A stretch of DNA of 64,000 bases from Macquaria australasica (GCA_005408345.1 SEMN01000206.1:687001-751000), one strand, 5' to 3'. Positions 1-13,104 are shown, counted from the first letter of the stretch. Notes: generated from the sequence alone by a model not told the origin. Numbers and translations: made by a program.

Positions 1-746
1 CGAAAACTGGGGTTATTATCTTGATGACAGGGGCCGGCCTGAACTCGCCGTGAACCGGTGAAGTTGGATTTCCATGTTTACAACCAAATGGAGAACTCTG
101 ACCTTTGTCCTCTTCATCCTAAATGATTAGTCCTGCAAAGTCAAGTCGCATTCTGTTGTACACATACACCATGTCTAATTGGTATTCTGTGTTTTTCTGA
201 TTTCTCCACTAAGACTGTAGTGAATATATAAAGATTTTCACTTTAATGGCTTTTGCCAAGGATTGTGTCAAGGTTATGTTATAAACATAACAAACATAAA
301 CATAATTCAGCTTAGTTTTAAAGGAGACATATTACGCTCATATTCAGGTTCATATTTTTATTTTGGGTGTCTACTAGAATAGGTTTACATGCTTTAATGT
401 TCAAAAAACACATTTTCCCTCATACTGTACATTGCTGCAGCACCTCTTTACACCCCTGTCTGTTTTAGCTCCTGTCTCCCTAAAAAGCCCAGTCACCACG
501 AAGTTCACCAACGCACATGTTCGAGCGGGAATCTGATCTGAAATCAGTAACATTACAGGTTTCCCTGACACTTGCTTCAGGTAAATACTGTTATTTAACA
601 TATCTCTCCGTCACATAATGTTAGCTTAGTATTTATGGATAAACTCTCTAAACCGTAAACCTGTTTGTCTCTGTAGGAATATTGTGAGAAGTGACCTAAA
701 AGCCCAGTGAAGTAGAAAACAGAGACGCCAAGAGGTCTTCTAACAT
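1..746. other. Unassigned AT-rich sequence
   Basis: No exon, promoter or recognisable repeat seen; the short minus-strand frame at 401-601 has no recognisable product. Confidence 0.5.
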
Positions 747-1063
747 CAGTGTTCATACAAAGTCTTGAAAGTTTGGAAAATGTTTAATTTTAAAAGTTAT
801 GTTTTCAAGGTTAGTAATATTCTTGAATTTGAATATACTCCTTGAAAAACATAATCTGGTGTTTCATCGTCTACACAATCACTCATGTAAACCAAAAATA
901 TTTTTATATTGAAATGAAACGATTGTTGTCTCCTGACATTTATAGTAACATTTAAGATATGATGATAAAGGCTTCAAGAGACTGGAGATTTTTGGTTTAG
1001 GTACTTTAAAAAGGTGCTTGAAAAGTGCTTGATTTTTACTCTTAAAAAGCTGTATGAACCCTG
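747..1063 (+). mobile_element. Non-autonomous DNA transposon (MITE), copy 1 of a pair
   Basis: About 317 bp, aligned end to end with the stretch at 16231-16535 in the same orientation. Shared blocks include ACAAAGTCTTGAAAGTTTGG near the left end and TTACTCTTAAAAAGCTGTA near the right end. The termini are inverted repeats: left CAGTGTTCATACA, right TGTATGAACCCTG (consensus CAGGGTTCGTACA). Flanks TAACAT and TAACCT suggest a 6-bp target duplication with one mismatch. No coding capacity. Confidence 0.75.
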
Positions 1064-3381
1064 TAACCTGCAAATAACCAAAGCCCCCTGAGTTTTGACT
1101 GAATTCTCAAATGCTAGTCTGCTTTTTTCCATTGTTTCACTTGCTAATGCTTTCTGTAGGTAAGTTGCTGTTGTATAAAACATGATATTTTTCTAGTCAG
1201 TGACATCAGGTTTGCTAATTCTGATTTAAACTTTGAAATATGATATATATGATACATAAAAAACTGCTGTGTTCAGACAGGTGTTGTATAAGAATGTTTG
1301 TTCAGTACAGATTTAGACAAGAATCTGGAGGACCTTTCACTACAAAGGAACCGCTTACGTAACAACAACCATCTCGGAAAGAAACGGGCAGCCTGTGCCA
1401 GCACAGATTAGGTCAAGAGTACACACTGCAAAAAAAAAAATCCCCATCTTAAAATCCCCCAAATACTGTAGGCTTTATCTCTTTGGCTCCATTTATGCCG
1501 CCACTGAATGAATTTCAATCTTGATTTTATCCCAAAACAATTACACACACAGTTTTCTTCAAATTTTAATACTGGTATTTTTTTGCAGTGCTTGAAATCC
1601 TGAGATGTCCAGTAACTCTGCGCAATATGTTGAACCACGAGCTTTGAGAGGGTGTCATGTGAGGTTGTTACAAAACTCAATGTTGATGCAATTTCTGGAC
1701 AGCTGCCCCTGCCCCAGTTTGAAAAGACTCTTGGAGCATGTGACTCGGTCCGTCATTCACCATGAACCAGGTCATGAGCGAATCAGCCCACGCTGCTGCT
1801 GACTGACTGAGTATTTATAGCCAGTTGTGTTATTTTCATATCGGTCAGAGACTGACTACTGTATGTTTCAGTTGCCATGTAGGCTGGTTCTCTGAACTCT
1901 TATTCCTTTAAAAGACTTAATAGACACGATTTAATCAAAATATAACAAAATCCTTCATATGATTTTCTTCTTATATTCAAAATCATATTATTGAAATGCT
2001 GATTTCATGTCAGCAGTAATTCCATTTCTCCTGTCATTGTTACTGTCTCTAAAGATGAATAAAGATAATCCACTTCATTTTCACACAACATGCTTATATC
2101 AGCTCAGATTAAACAAAAGCTGATTTATGCACTGCAATCATTTAAAACAATGAATGGAATAAATAAGCTTAACTTACAGCATGTTGCTCATCAGTGCAAA
2201 ACACAAACTTCTCAGGCTAAATCACAATCTAATTAATAAAAAAGTGTCCCTGGTCTCTCAGCTCTAAATGACTCGCAGCAGACTGAGGATCAGCTCAGTC
2301 AGAGGAAACACAATCACGACAGAAAGTGTTTACCTTGTGCTATAAAATGAAAACAAAGCTGACTACACAATGTTTAAATTGGAAAATAATCTTGAGGGCT
2401 TTAACGCGGAGAGATGGCATGCATACTGTAGGTCTGCATGGACATGAGGAAATTAAAATGGAATTAGGCCTCTGCAGAAAGCCTTGTAGGAAGCAGATTT
2501 GACAAAGGAGAGGGAAAAAGGGGGTCACCTGGTGGACTTACTGATCAGTCAGGTTGTCCTGGAAACAACGACCAAGGTAACAGGGAAGTATGCATACAGA
2601 GAAGTGGATGGTGAAGCTATAAACTCTTTTCTCATTTAAAAAAAAAAGGTTGATGTTCTTCAAATAATCCTTTTTTTCAGCAGCTGCAGCATAAATATTG
2701 GCTGTGTCATGAATGTTTTACCATTAGATGTAGAGGAAGGATTTTAGAACAGTGGAAAGCTATCATGGTGACAGTGACTTCATCTGTTGTTGCAACAATC
2801 ACTAGATAAACAGCAGAAATACAGTGTTTTTATACAGTAATGTTCAGTAAAATGCAGGTGGGAAAGGAAATAATACGAGAACAGTTGTACACATTAGTGC
2901 ATAGCTAGCAGACCAGCAGCAGCATTCCACAAGCTGAGAAGTATAAATCTTTTTAATCTATTTTTATCACTTTGCTGTTGTTACCCTCAGTCAAAGTCCG
3001 AGCACGCACTGCAGCCAAACAGCATTATCATATCAACAGGATTATAAACAATCAAGTACTTTCTGATTGACAAGTCAATCCCATCCTCTCTCACACATTT
3101 TCTGAACAGTGATGGATGATGAATCTTGCAATTTTGCAGGTCAAAGTTCAATTAAAATGACCTCTGCAGACATGTTCAATTTGTGACAGAGGGCAAATGT
3201 GTCTCACTCTGTTCATCACTGAAATAAATGGTGAATACATTTTTACTATGACTGCACCTTTTGTTATCCTGTCCTAACAGGAGAGTGACGGAGATGCCAG
3301 TCAAGCACACAGGTGGGCAGCCAGCAGCCATCTTTCCATTTAATTGTCAAGCGAATGTCACAAAAAAGAAATGTGAATTAG
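1064..3381. other. Unassigned intergenic or intronic sequence
   Basis: AT-rich with a few A or T runs (1430, 2640). No spliced coding pattern or named repeat recognised. Confidence 0.5.
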
Positions 3382-3890
3382 GAGCGTTTCCATCAGCTGG
3401 TTCAGAGCGAATAAACTCGGCTCGCTGCAAAGCGTAGTTTGGTCAGAAGGTGGTGGTATATGCTACACTTTACGCATGGCTGTAATCTGCCAGTAAACAG
3501 AGAAGAAGAAGTAGAGGTTGAGAACCGAAACAAAACAAGTGGCCTTGGCCAACTAACACATCTACAGGAGAGACATGGAGACAGGTCCTCAGGAATTTGT
3601 TTGAATTGTTCTTTCATGTCAGCTGGTGTCGGCCATGTTTCATGCTGTCCAGAGACGAAGACAAATGAATGCAGAACGGTTCAGAGGAAACAGCTGATCA
3701 GTCATGCGAGTTAAACGTCTGCTACGTCAGAACTTATTCAGCAAAGGCGTCTCCATATCCCATTTAGCGCATCAACTCTTTTTCGACAAAAACCACCTCA
3801 AGCGAGCGTAAAAACTTTTTGGCGCAATTGAGGACGTTTTATCAAATTTTGCCATTTCCATACAGCTTTTCTAATGCGATAATAGAAAAC
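3382..3890. mobile_element. Probable fish MITE relic
   Basis: Runs from GAGCGTTTCCATCAGCTGG to TTTTGCCATTTCCATACAGC, with internal TAATCTGCCAGTAAACAGAG and GAAGAAGAAG. The texture and wording resemble common fish non-autonomous DNA elements. The two long overlapping open frames on opposite strands (about 3402-3714) lie inside it and have no recognisable product. Confidence 0.35.
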
Positions 3891-4253
3891 AATACATCTA
3901 GAAACTAGACTGTTTGTCACATATGGAATTTTTTTTGACATAAATGGAAAATAATGAGCACTAGTTATAATCCAGAGATGTCTCGTACTGCTTCATTCAC
4001 ATTAAAATATGCACATTTGGAAAAACATTGCCAACAACAGTAAATGTCTTGATAATGATATATATTATCAGTAGTCGGGCTGACTCAGGTGAGCCCTGAG
4101 CCACCCCTTAGTTATGCTGATATAGGCCTAGACTGCCGGGGGACTTCCTATGATGCACTGAGCTCCTCTCTCCTCCTCTTCCTCTCCATCTGTACGCCCT
4201 CATATCCCATCAATGCTTGTTACTAATTCAACTTCTTCCCGTAGTTGTGTGCT

Positions 4254-4254
<1 letters not shown>

Positions 4255-4285
<31 letters not shown>

Positions 4286-4286
4286 C
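4255..4286. repeat. (CT)n microsatellite
   Basis: About 15 units, just upstream of a pyrimidine- and CTG-rich stretch. The two plus-strand frames across it (4213-4449) are low complexity. Confidence 0.9.
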
Positions 4287-4479
4287 TTCTGTTGCTTTCT
4301 GCAGGTGTTTCTGCCTCCGGAGCTGTGGAATCTGGGTCTGTGGTTGCTGCCACCTGCTGCCCCCGTGTTCCTGCTCTACACCCGCTGCTGCTATTACTGT
4401 TACTGCTCTTATTATTAGTATTACTATTATAATATTGCTACTATTATAATACTCCCCCCTCCCAACCCAACCGGTCGAG

Positions 4480-4695
4480 GCAGATGACCGCCCACCTAGA
4501 GCCTGGTTCTACTCGAGGTTTCTACCTGTTAAAAGGGAGTTTTTCCTTGCCACTGTCGCATAGTGCTGCTCGTGGTGGAACTGTTGGGTCTCTGTAAATA
4601 TAAAGAGTCGGTCTAGACCTGCTCTATATGAAAAAGTGCCCTGAGATAACCTTGTTATGATATGGCGCTATATAAATAAAACTGAATTGAATTAC
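4480..4695 (+). mobile_element. Fish retroposon-like repeat with AATTG tail
   Basis: The stretch from GGTCGAGGCAGATGACCGCC through GGAGTTTTTCCTTGCCACTG and GTGCTGCTCGTGGTGG to TATGGCGCTATATAAATAAA and ACTGAATTGAATTA is a very common fish repeat end. The terminal AATTG run is its tail, so orientation is plus. The upstream CT and CTG-rich stretch (4255-4440) may be its simple-sequence neighbour. Confidence 0.7.
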
Positions 4696-4699
4696 ACGT

Positions 4700-7272
4700 G
4701 TCCCGTTCTGATGAACACTACAGCCTGAACCAGAGGAGGTGTCTTGTGATTTCAACACAGGACACTGGTGTGAAAGATTGTATTTTCCCATGAAATATTT
4801 TCTGTCTCTGCTGACTTGAGGTCTGTGGGTTTGTAGCGGTTTGTCCTCCTCCGCTGGTTTGTGTTTACCGCCTGGAGAATTTCTTAACAGTCGTGAAGCC
4901 ATCAGTCTTGAGAGCTGAACAGTAGCAGATCTGTATCCACATCCCCCCCGAGTCTTTAGCAACTCCATCTATCATGGCAAGGTTAAGTTCTAAATATTAT
5001 ATAACAGCTGAAATGTAAAACCTGCACTTTATTCCTCCTCCAAAACAAACTCACACACATACTCTGAGTCCAGCTGACAGCTTAGGTGGGTGGTAATTAT
5101 TATTCTCGTGTCATTTTTTAGATCACAAATTCAAAAAATTAAGCGTTTCTCACTTGTGATCCACTACACGATGATTTTGTCATTTCTTTTTCTGGCAGTT
5201 TTATCTGGCTGTCTGCTATAAGCATGTGGGAAAACTACAAACACACATTTTTATAAGATACAAAATAGTTAATGTAACATTAGGAAAAAAATTAAAGCTA
5301 TGTAAAAATTGAATTTAAAACGGTTTGAGCAGATATCAAAGATTATATGACAAACTATATTTCTTTTACTTCTAATTATCTACTTTTACTGGGCCATTTC
5401 ATTTTATTTTCTGTCTTTACTTTTTATTCATCCATTTAGTTGTGTGTATGTGGTTTAATCTCCACATTGAGTCTTGATTTAAGGTGGTTTCCGTTTTGTA
5501 TTTTACCTTCACCAATGTTTGACATCTACATTTATTACTTCACTCTTCCTTGGCCTGAAGCATGAGGCCTTTACATGAGGTTCTACAGGTTTCTTTGCGT
5601 CATCTGTCTCTTTTGAAGTTCTTTTCCTTTCAGCTCAATTATCGGTTGTATGGCTTAAGAACTAAACCTAAGGCCTGCAGTGTATCATACCCTACATTTA
5701 CTACATATGCAAATGCAGACATTAAAGCTATGCAAAGTCAATTTTAAAGCATACAGCAGGGTAAATCTATCTTCTTTGATATGCGCTTCCATTCGGCCTT
5801 TGACAACTGTTGTGGCAGCACAGTCTGACCAATTTCTTGCAAGATCTAGGAATTTATTAATGTTCAGTTTAAATATTAAAAACATAGTTTTATGAGCTGC
5901 TCTTGACACAGCTCAGGAAATCATAGATTCTATATAGATATCTAATTTAGCCTAAATACATACATTAAACATCTTTTGGATTCATGGCGCATAACATCTG
6001 TGTGGAATTGATCCAATCCTCTTAAAAAAATACGGGTAATTATTGGTGAAATCAGTAAAACCTGTAAGTGATGAGCCGTTATGTATCGCTACCTTGAGGA
6101 CACAGGCGTTTTAGTTTTATACAACTCTGAGTAGTCACAAATATATACTTTTATTTCTTTACAAAAGGCTAAATAATTTCCTAAAACAGCTGGGCACTGT
6201 AGTTTTAATCAAACAGTATCCAAACAGGAGTATATGGTGCATTCTCTGGGGACTATTTTCAGTGGTGGATTAATACACATTTGGTGCTCTAGTGAGTATT
6301 TACAGCAGCAGGACGGTGTGTGTGGGATTGAGTCAAATAAACTACAGTGTGTGTGTTCATGGTAATGAAGTCACCAGTGCAACAGTGTGGCTCACTGATG
6401 TAGTTTTTTTTTTGATAAACAGGTAATTCTTGTTGGCAGGATACATTCATATTTGGTTTTAGTCATTTCATGGGTTTGTTGACAATAACAAGAAAAATGT
6501 AGAATATCACAAGACATATTCTTTAAGCAGTTGACGCAGTGGAGGCTCTACATACAAGCAGGTTCAGCCTGCACTATGAGCATCTCTTCAACATGTTTAC
6601 TTGGCACAAGAAAACCAGCATTAAAGAATCATCTCCTGCCTCTCTGTGTTGGTAGCACTCCTCAGCAGACCTGGCCAGAGACAAAAAAAACAAGCCCAGC
6701 GTTGATCTCATGCTTCTCAAATGATCAACGCAGGGTGTCTCTCCTCTGCTTTGATCCTGGATGAGGTAACTGCAAGCGAACACCTCCAAACCCCCTCAAT
6801 GCCCAGCGAGCTCACAGAGCCGCTCGGCGAAACACAAACCACCGGATTACAGCCTCATTCTGGTTTGTTTAATACTCACTCCGCTGACAAAGGGAATTAG
6901 GGGAGAGTGTGAGATGAAAGATGTGTTTGGCTGCATTCTGAGACAGCATGTGATCAGCTGCGAGACAGAAAGAAGAACGAGGGGGGAATTAGCCCATTAA
7001 TGTGCTCAAGTGGCCGGATTATTATTTACAGGGTTTTACGGATCACATGACTAATTTGCCTGGTTAATTCGATCCAAGCTAAGATGTACAGATGTATTAG
7101 AAATGGTTTGCAAGTATCAGAATGATCTTTTTGTGCCAATGAAGTTTTTCTGAATTTAGTTATGTGATACGATGGATAAAGAGGATGACAAGAAAGGGTA
7201 AGAAGGGGGGGGGGTCAAACAGAGAGAGAAGATCAAAGCAGTGGCCTCCAGTGTTCAGTCCTGAGTGGAAAG

Positions 7273-7275
<3 letters not shown>
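4700..7275. other. Unassigned sequence
   Basis: No exon recognised. The stretch about 6780-7060 is less repetitive, with homeobox-like TAATT sites, and could be conserved non-coding DNA, which only comparison could show. Confidence 0.4.

Positions 7276-7316
<41 letters not shown>
7276..7316. repeat. (GT)n microsatellite
   Basis: About 20 GT units. It forms an inverted pair with the (AC)n array at 7391-7422. Confidence 0.95.
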
Positions 7317-7321
<5 letters not shown>

Positions 7322-7387
7322 GTGTGTCATACCATCTTCAAAGACGTTCAGCAGTTGCCCAGTGTCCCTGCTAACCTCATGAGGTCT

Positions 7388-7390
<3 letters not shown>

Positions 7391-7422
<32 letters not shown>
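7391..7422. repeat. (AC)n microsatellite
   Basis: About 16 AC units, 74 bp downstream of the GT array. Confidence 0.95.
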
Positions 7423-7424
<2 letters not shown>

Positions 7425-7679
7425 TCTGATTCACACCTTAGTGTGGTTGACAGAGAGCCATCTTACACATCAGGTATCTCTTTGCTAACACTCTTCTGTT
7501 TGGTCAGATTTGGGCTGTGCACAAGTTTGATAACCAAACCTTTAATAAATTTAAGCTATAATATGGACTTTTAAAGAAGTGGGGTTTTTTTATTATTAAG
7601 TTTTAGCAAATTATGTCATTCACCAACTTCACCAAAATCATTTATTGTCCCTGGAAGATATTTAGCTCCAGTGTTGCAT

Positions 7680-8010
7680 GCTAAAAGGCTACAACATGTC
7701 CTCATACCTAAATGACAGAACAGGTCGTTTGCCAGCGACTCCCAAAATGACATATGACCGTTGGAGAGTAACATTACCAGCGACAGGTGTACCGGACCTT
7801 CGTCGTCATGGTAACAGTAATAAACATGTGGTTAACGTTGTGAAAAGGTTGCAGTTGGGTTAGGTTTAGGCACCAAAACTACCTGGTTAGGTTGTAAGTT
7901 AAGTTACATCTCATGATTTACTAACATAACTTAACGTTACGATCCGATGTAAGTTGAAATAAGTCAACATTGACTTTTGGTTTCACACAGGATGCGAACA
8001 GCGGTCTAAA
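7680..8010. repeat. Dispersed fish repeat (GTTAGGTTTAGGCACCAAAA family)
   Basis: Contains TTGGGTTAGGTTTAGGCACC, AAAACTACCTGGTTAGGTTG, AACGTTACGATCCGATGTAA and GGTTTCACACAGGATGCGAA, motifs of an abundant fish element. It is diverged, with no coding sequence; the class is not certain. Confidence 0.5.
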
Positions 8011-8129
8011 TGCTGAAGCTTACCTTCACTCAACATAGTGCAAGCTAAAATGCTAGCATTCTACCTGCTATCACTCAGAATGCGAAATTGTTAGCCTGAG
8101 CAGCAGAGCCAATAATCTGTTGGAAACAC

Positions 8130-8312
8130 TAAAGGTGCTTTCACAACAGACCTGTTTAGTTTGGTTCATTTAGGCTGCTGTGAAAGTTGTCAATCAAACT
8201 CTGATGTGGACCAAACAACCAGACCGAGACCGTCTGAAAAGGTCTTGGTCCGCTTAATCAGACCCTGGTGCGGTTTGTTTGTGGTGTGAAAGCCAACAGA
8301 CCAACCACAGGA
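8130..8312 (+). mobile_element. Dispersed DNA-transposon-like repeat, copy A
   Basis: Blocks such as GACCGAGACCGTCTG, GACCCTGGTGCGGTTTGTTT and GTGGTGTGAAAGCC are shared in order with the reverse complement of 15290-15565. This is a fish repeat family rich in GGTTCG and GGTCTCG motifs. Both copies are diverged and lack coding sequence. Confidence 0.55.
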
Positions 8313-8730
8313 CTGTGTGATAGTAGATAATAGACTTACTAGTGTATAACTGTGCAAGATCAGCAGATTTAGCAGTTAAAAGTAAGTGAAACGTTGCAAC
8401 CACACAGTAACTATCCTCCCTTATTATCATCTTCCTGTCCGACTAATATTGCTCATAATTAATTATTCTCTGCCCAACTTCAACTTGAACAGACGTCTAA
8501 TCTTAAGAATAAGTGAGGGTGTGCAGGGCCTTTAAACTTTAAGATGTATGAAAAAGGTGTGTGATGCAGCCTTACACCACATCTGAATACACAACATTAG
8601 CTGTGTGTAAATCCTCTCTAATGTTGCAGCAACACAGATTTCCAGTCTGCTGGATCACAGTTATCGTGATGTTTTGAGCTAAGCGGCATTTTGTACAGTG
8701 AGCCAACTGTGGCATGTTTTGTACAGTTGG

Positions 8731-8769
<39 letters not shown>
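8731..8769. repeat. (TG)n microsatellite
   Basis: About 19 units. All four overlapping open frames here are translations of this array and its flanks. Confidence 0.95.
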
Positions 8770-8771
<2 letters not shown>

Positions 8772-10079
8772 CATCTTGTTCCTTCAGCATGGAGGACACA
8801 GACACACAACAAAAACAAGAAGTTATTTAAGGTCTCAAGTGGTTACCTACCCGCTGTTTGGAGGAAGGCCTCAGCCCGAGGTGGGGTTGGCTCCGACACT
8901 GCAGAGAAGGAGGGGAGAGAAAACTGTTACAAAGATTTATTACTTCATATCACTGAAACACAGTATTTTACTGTACTTAGAGACAGTTCTGTCACCGTTA
9001 AACAAATAACAAATATTAGGGATGCAGTTCACTCACTTGTAGAGTTTACACACTTTTTTTTTTTTTTTTTAAATAAAAAGGTGGAGCATGAAACAAAACA
9101 ACAAAAAATTATGTTCTGAAAATTGGGATTTCTGTCTGTTTTGGTGGTTGTGATGTCTTGAAGTTGAGGACCAGGCTTTTTTAAAAAAACCCTATGTCTG
9201 GAATTTATCTGATTACATCATTTTAAACTTATGATTGCATAAGTTTAGCATGCGTTGTTGTCTGCCATGGTGTCATTTTTGATACTACCACTAGAGGTCA
9301 CCTAAGTAAAACATTTTCAAATACTACACGTGGAGCTTTTAATCTGCCCAGGGCTTTTAGATTAAAGCAAGATGTAAAACAAGAGGGATCACAAAAATAA
9401 AAATAAAAAAACTCGAATGAAAACTTGAATTCTAAATAACTCACACCTACGTCTGTGGTGGGTTTTAGTTCACAGCTCATGTCAATCTCACTTAAACCGC
9501 CAAATCCATTTTTGGGTGAAGGGCTGGAGCCAGGGAATAACCATTATGTCCGTCTGTGATAGACTGAGCTGTATGTCAAGTTCAAATTCACACTAAAACA
9601 TACACTGAGACACACAGTTTCATTATATAATGCATCATTTGACAGAAGTAAGGTTGTGCCATTGAGGGGACCAAATAGGATGAAATTGCTGTTTTTTGCT
9701 GCATCAGCACATATCAACAATGGAAAATACTTGATAATTGATTGAATGTCACTGGCTATACAATATTTATAATACTACTTTTGGTTAAATATTGTTGTTA
9801 AACTAAGCGTTAAAACAATGTTGTCTGTCTGAATAAAAAAAGCTGCTCAATACAAATGGTTCTGGTTTCTACCTTATTGACTTTATTCCTGTCGCTTTGC
9901 ATTTAATTGCTTGTTTTGTGTAAAGCACATTGTAACATAGGTTTTGAAAAGTGCTATACAAAAAAACCAAAAACAAACTGTATTACTATTATTAGTGGAC
10001 GTTGGTGTCACTGCAACTTAACACACTTTGACACTGGCTTCAGCTTTCATCCACGTTGGTGGCCGCTTGGAGGCTCCCA

Positions 10080-10080
<1 letters not shown>
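8770..10080. other. Unassigned sequence apart from the tail at 9865
   Basis: A poly-T run lies at 9053-9070. Open frames at 8691-9119 begin inside the TG array and are not credible genes. Confidence 0.5.
9865..9970 (+). mobile_element. Short fish retroposon 3' tail
   Basis: GTAAAGCACATTGTAACATAG then GAAAAGTGCTATACAAAAAAA resembles the common fish retroposon ending (a GTGCTATA motif before an A-rich tail). Only the 3' end remains. Confidence 0.45.

Positions 10081-10114
<34 letters not shown>
10081..10114. repeat. (TAA)n microsatellite
   Basis: About 11 trinucleotide units. Confidence 0.95.
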
Positions 10115-10115
<1 letters not shown>

Positions 10116-10494
10116 TGGCCAGAAACCCTCGTTATCATCACAAGAGATCTAACGAAATTAATGATTTTGATTTTGTGTTAGAAAAGATCAAGAAAATAAA
10201 ATAACATCTGAGAAGAGAGAAGTTGAAAGACTTATAACAACAGATAATGGAGCTCCTTTCCCTCCTGGTTGCCCTCACACCAAGTGGCTTTGTTGCATTA
10301 ACGTTACCTAAATGCTGCAAATGCAAAACATAAAAAACTGCGAGCATTAAGACAAATGGAGCCATTAGTGGTATTTAAAGCTGAACATGTTAGAGGAGAG
10401 ACAACAGAACAACGAATCCTAATGAGTCTTTAAAAGGCTCAACGTGAAGCTCCCAAAGGAGTTATTTACAAAGAAGAAAACTCGGCAGAATGGT

Positions 10495-10884
10495 AATGAA
10501 TTCCCACACGGGGAGTCTCACACACACACACACACCCAGATGTGAGCACAGACACTTTGAACACTGGCAAAGACATCATTTGATCTAGAGATTCTAAGAT
10601 TTTTACATGCAGCACACACACACGAACACTACTGCCCACATACACACACACACAGATGCACACAAGCGTAGACACACACACACGCGCACAAAACCACCAC
10701 ATACATGCACACATTCAAACACACACACACACACACAGCACGTCTTCTAGTGTAGCAAAGATACTGTTTGATGTAGAGATTCTTGCTTTTTCTTAAAAAC
10801 ACACAAAAACACACTCTTGCACTCAAACCTTAGATGATTTGATGTAAACCCACAACACATACGTAACCACAAAAACACACTCTT

Positions 10885-10935
<51 letters not shown>

Positions 10936-10970
10936 GTCTACCCCAACAAAGATATTATTTGATGCAGAAA
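10495..10970. repeat. ~190-bp tandem repeat (about 2.5 units) with embedded CA arrays
   Basis: A landmark CAAAGAYAYYRTTTGATSTAG recurs at about 10568, 10756 and 10947, spacings of 188 and 191 bp. Each is followed by a CA-rich tract, and the second and third are preceded by CGTCT. AAAACACACTCTTGCAC also occurs twice (about 10812 and 10871). The long minus-strand frames here are CA-array translations, not genes. Confidence 0.7.
10886..10934. repeat. (CA)n microsatellite
   Basis: About 24 uninterrupted CA units inside the third unit of the local tandem repeat. Confidence 0.95.
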
Positions 10971-12054
10971 AGAAAGAAAGCAGGAAGCAGCAGTAAACCT
11001 TCAGGAGGAAGCAGAAGCAGGTTTTTATTTTACGAGCTGCACCATCTGGAGTTTTCTGGGGGTTTGAGGGAGAGTAGGTGTGAGATTGGGGTGAGGGAGG
11101 GTATGGGAGGGGGGGGGGGGGGGCAAAGGTGACAGTTGAGCAGGTGGTCATATGCTGCCCACATTTCTGCTTTGCACTAATGCAGCAGGTTTCAGCTGGC
11201 GGGTCTATGCCTTGATGGAGGTGATTTATTTATCCCAGAGGTGATTGATGGAAAAATCTATTTCCCTTTGATACAAAAGAGCCGGACATCTTTCCTGCTA
11301 ACTTTCTGTAACTCGGTTTTTCTCTGGAGTTGGTTTCTTTCATGAAAAAGCTGAAACACGTTCCTGGAGTTTTCAAGGATAAACTGGTTTCTACAACAAC
11401 ATTTTATAAGCATTTAACTACAGCTCCCATGAGGCTTGTGACAAATTAAAAGTTTCTCTTGTCTTTAAAAAGTCTTAATCTGAAAATAATGAACTTGAAC
11501 TGAATGTAGAAAGACATCACTGTGCTGTTAGAGGCTACACTGATATGCTTCGCTGTGTAGTGATTGCTCTTTCAATGAAGGATGTAATGTTTTGTGTAAT
11601 TAATGAAATACTGACACCCCTGAGTAATCCAGTATTACCTTTGTTTCCTTCATTTCATTTGCTTGTTTGCTCTCCGAAAACATGATGCGTCTCTCTTCTG
11701 CATGAGAGCAAGTAAAACTACACCGACTAAATAAAGGTTAAAAATAAAGATGAAATATGACAATACTGACTCGCCCAGAGGGGACTGTGTTACATGTGGG
11801 CAGCAACATGTTTAATATCAGTTCATTCTTCATGTGAAATCATGAAAAGTGTGTATTTTGTCAAATAACGAAGAAATAAATCACCTTAAAAAGGGAAATA
11901 ATGTGAAAATACTGAGGTGTCCTGAGTCAACCCTCACTGTAACAGTTAGTCTGGAGAGACAGAAAGTGTGTGTGTTGAGCCAAATAAGACACACTCCATG
12001 ACATCAGCTTGATCAATACATGCAACACAATGCACACAAACACACATTGACTTA

Positions 12055-12190
12055 GGTCACTTTTGGGGACATTAAATAGACTTACATTCATTTTATGGAG
12101 ACTTACCCTAACCTTAACCACTGACCCAAAAATCTGCTTTTTCCCCCAATTGGACAAGCCGTCCCTAATGGACTGGTCTTCAGTCTGAAA
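12055..12190. repeat. Dispersed fish repeat (CACTTTTGGGGACATT family)
   Basis: GTCACTTTTGGGGACATTAA, ACTTACATTCATTTTATGGA, CCTAACCTTAACCACTGACC and GACAAGCCGTCCCTAATGGA are in the order I know from this fish repeat. A CA-rich stretch follows at 12220. It is related to 18.4-18.8 kb by the shared CTAACCTTAACCA block. Confidence 0.6.
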
Positions 12191-13061
12191 TGTGTCCTAG
12201 TAGGTAGCTTAAGTCAGAAACACACACACGCAGTGCTTATGTATGTTCTTATTCATGCAGGCACACACCTACTGTACATAACCTCACAGTTCAAATTCAC
12301 TCACACTGCGTCCTCAGCATCCTCACAGATTCACTCCCTGATCCACCTCGTGGCAGCAAACAGCAGAAATACTTCCCAGCTCACCATTTATATACTATAC
12401 TTATATAGTGTACAATCAAAAACTGAATATTTGTTTTAACTTGTATGACTCCACTTCATTAATGTCTGGAGGTGCATAAAGGAGAGAAACTGGTGGGAAA
12501 TGAGTGAAACTGGACTTCCTGAAAACAATATTTCCCACAGCCATATTTTATTTATGTCTCCCAGGAATGTTTAAATCTCCGACCTTCCCGTCGCAAACAT
12601 ACTTTTCTAACCTCTACTCACTTCAACTTTTTCATTATCTTATTAATTCTCTGAAAATCAAAGACAAACACATCATCAATAACTTATACTGTCTGAAGCC
12701 CAGGTTCTCTATTCCCACACCTTAATTTCACTCACATCACTTTGTCAGCGAGCAGATCAGCCCGTCACTCGGACAGAAATGTGATGTCTACAGTTGCAGA
12801 TATGAAACAGAAAGCTGATGTTTCCAAGTCAGACAGAGAAGATGAGATTGTTCTGCGGTCGAAACACAAGAAAAGTGTTTTATCCTTGGGGTTTTCGCTG
12901 CCTGACACTTTTTTCTTTTTGTTTTACTCCAGCAGACAATTGCTGTGACCTTTAGAGGAATATTACACTGCGGAGAGCAGAGAATCCCAGCAGCTATGAG
13001 TGAACATATCTTTGATAGGAAGAGAGAGACGAGGTGAAGAGACGGTAGGGCGAGGAAAATA

Positions 13062-13104
13062 AGTGTGTGTGTGTATGTGGGTGTGTGTGTGGGGGGGGGG
13101 GGGG
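13062..13104. repeat. (GT)n followed by poly-G
   Basis: GTGTGTGTGTATGTGGGTGT then about 14 Gs. Confidence 0.85.

Noticed and set aside
8691..9119. 142-codon frame with a long CVCVCV run
   Set aside because: It is the translation of the (TG)n array plus flanks; overlapping frames on both strands look the same.
10747..11151. 134-codon minus-strand frame
   Set aside because: Its core is VCVCVC from the CA array and PPPLPYPPSP from the poly-G tract; no domain or splice sites.
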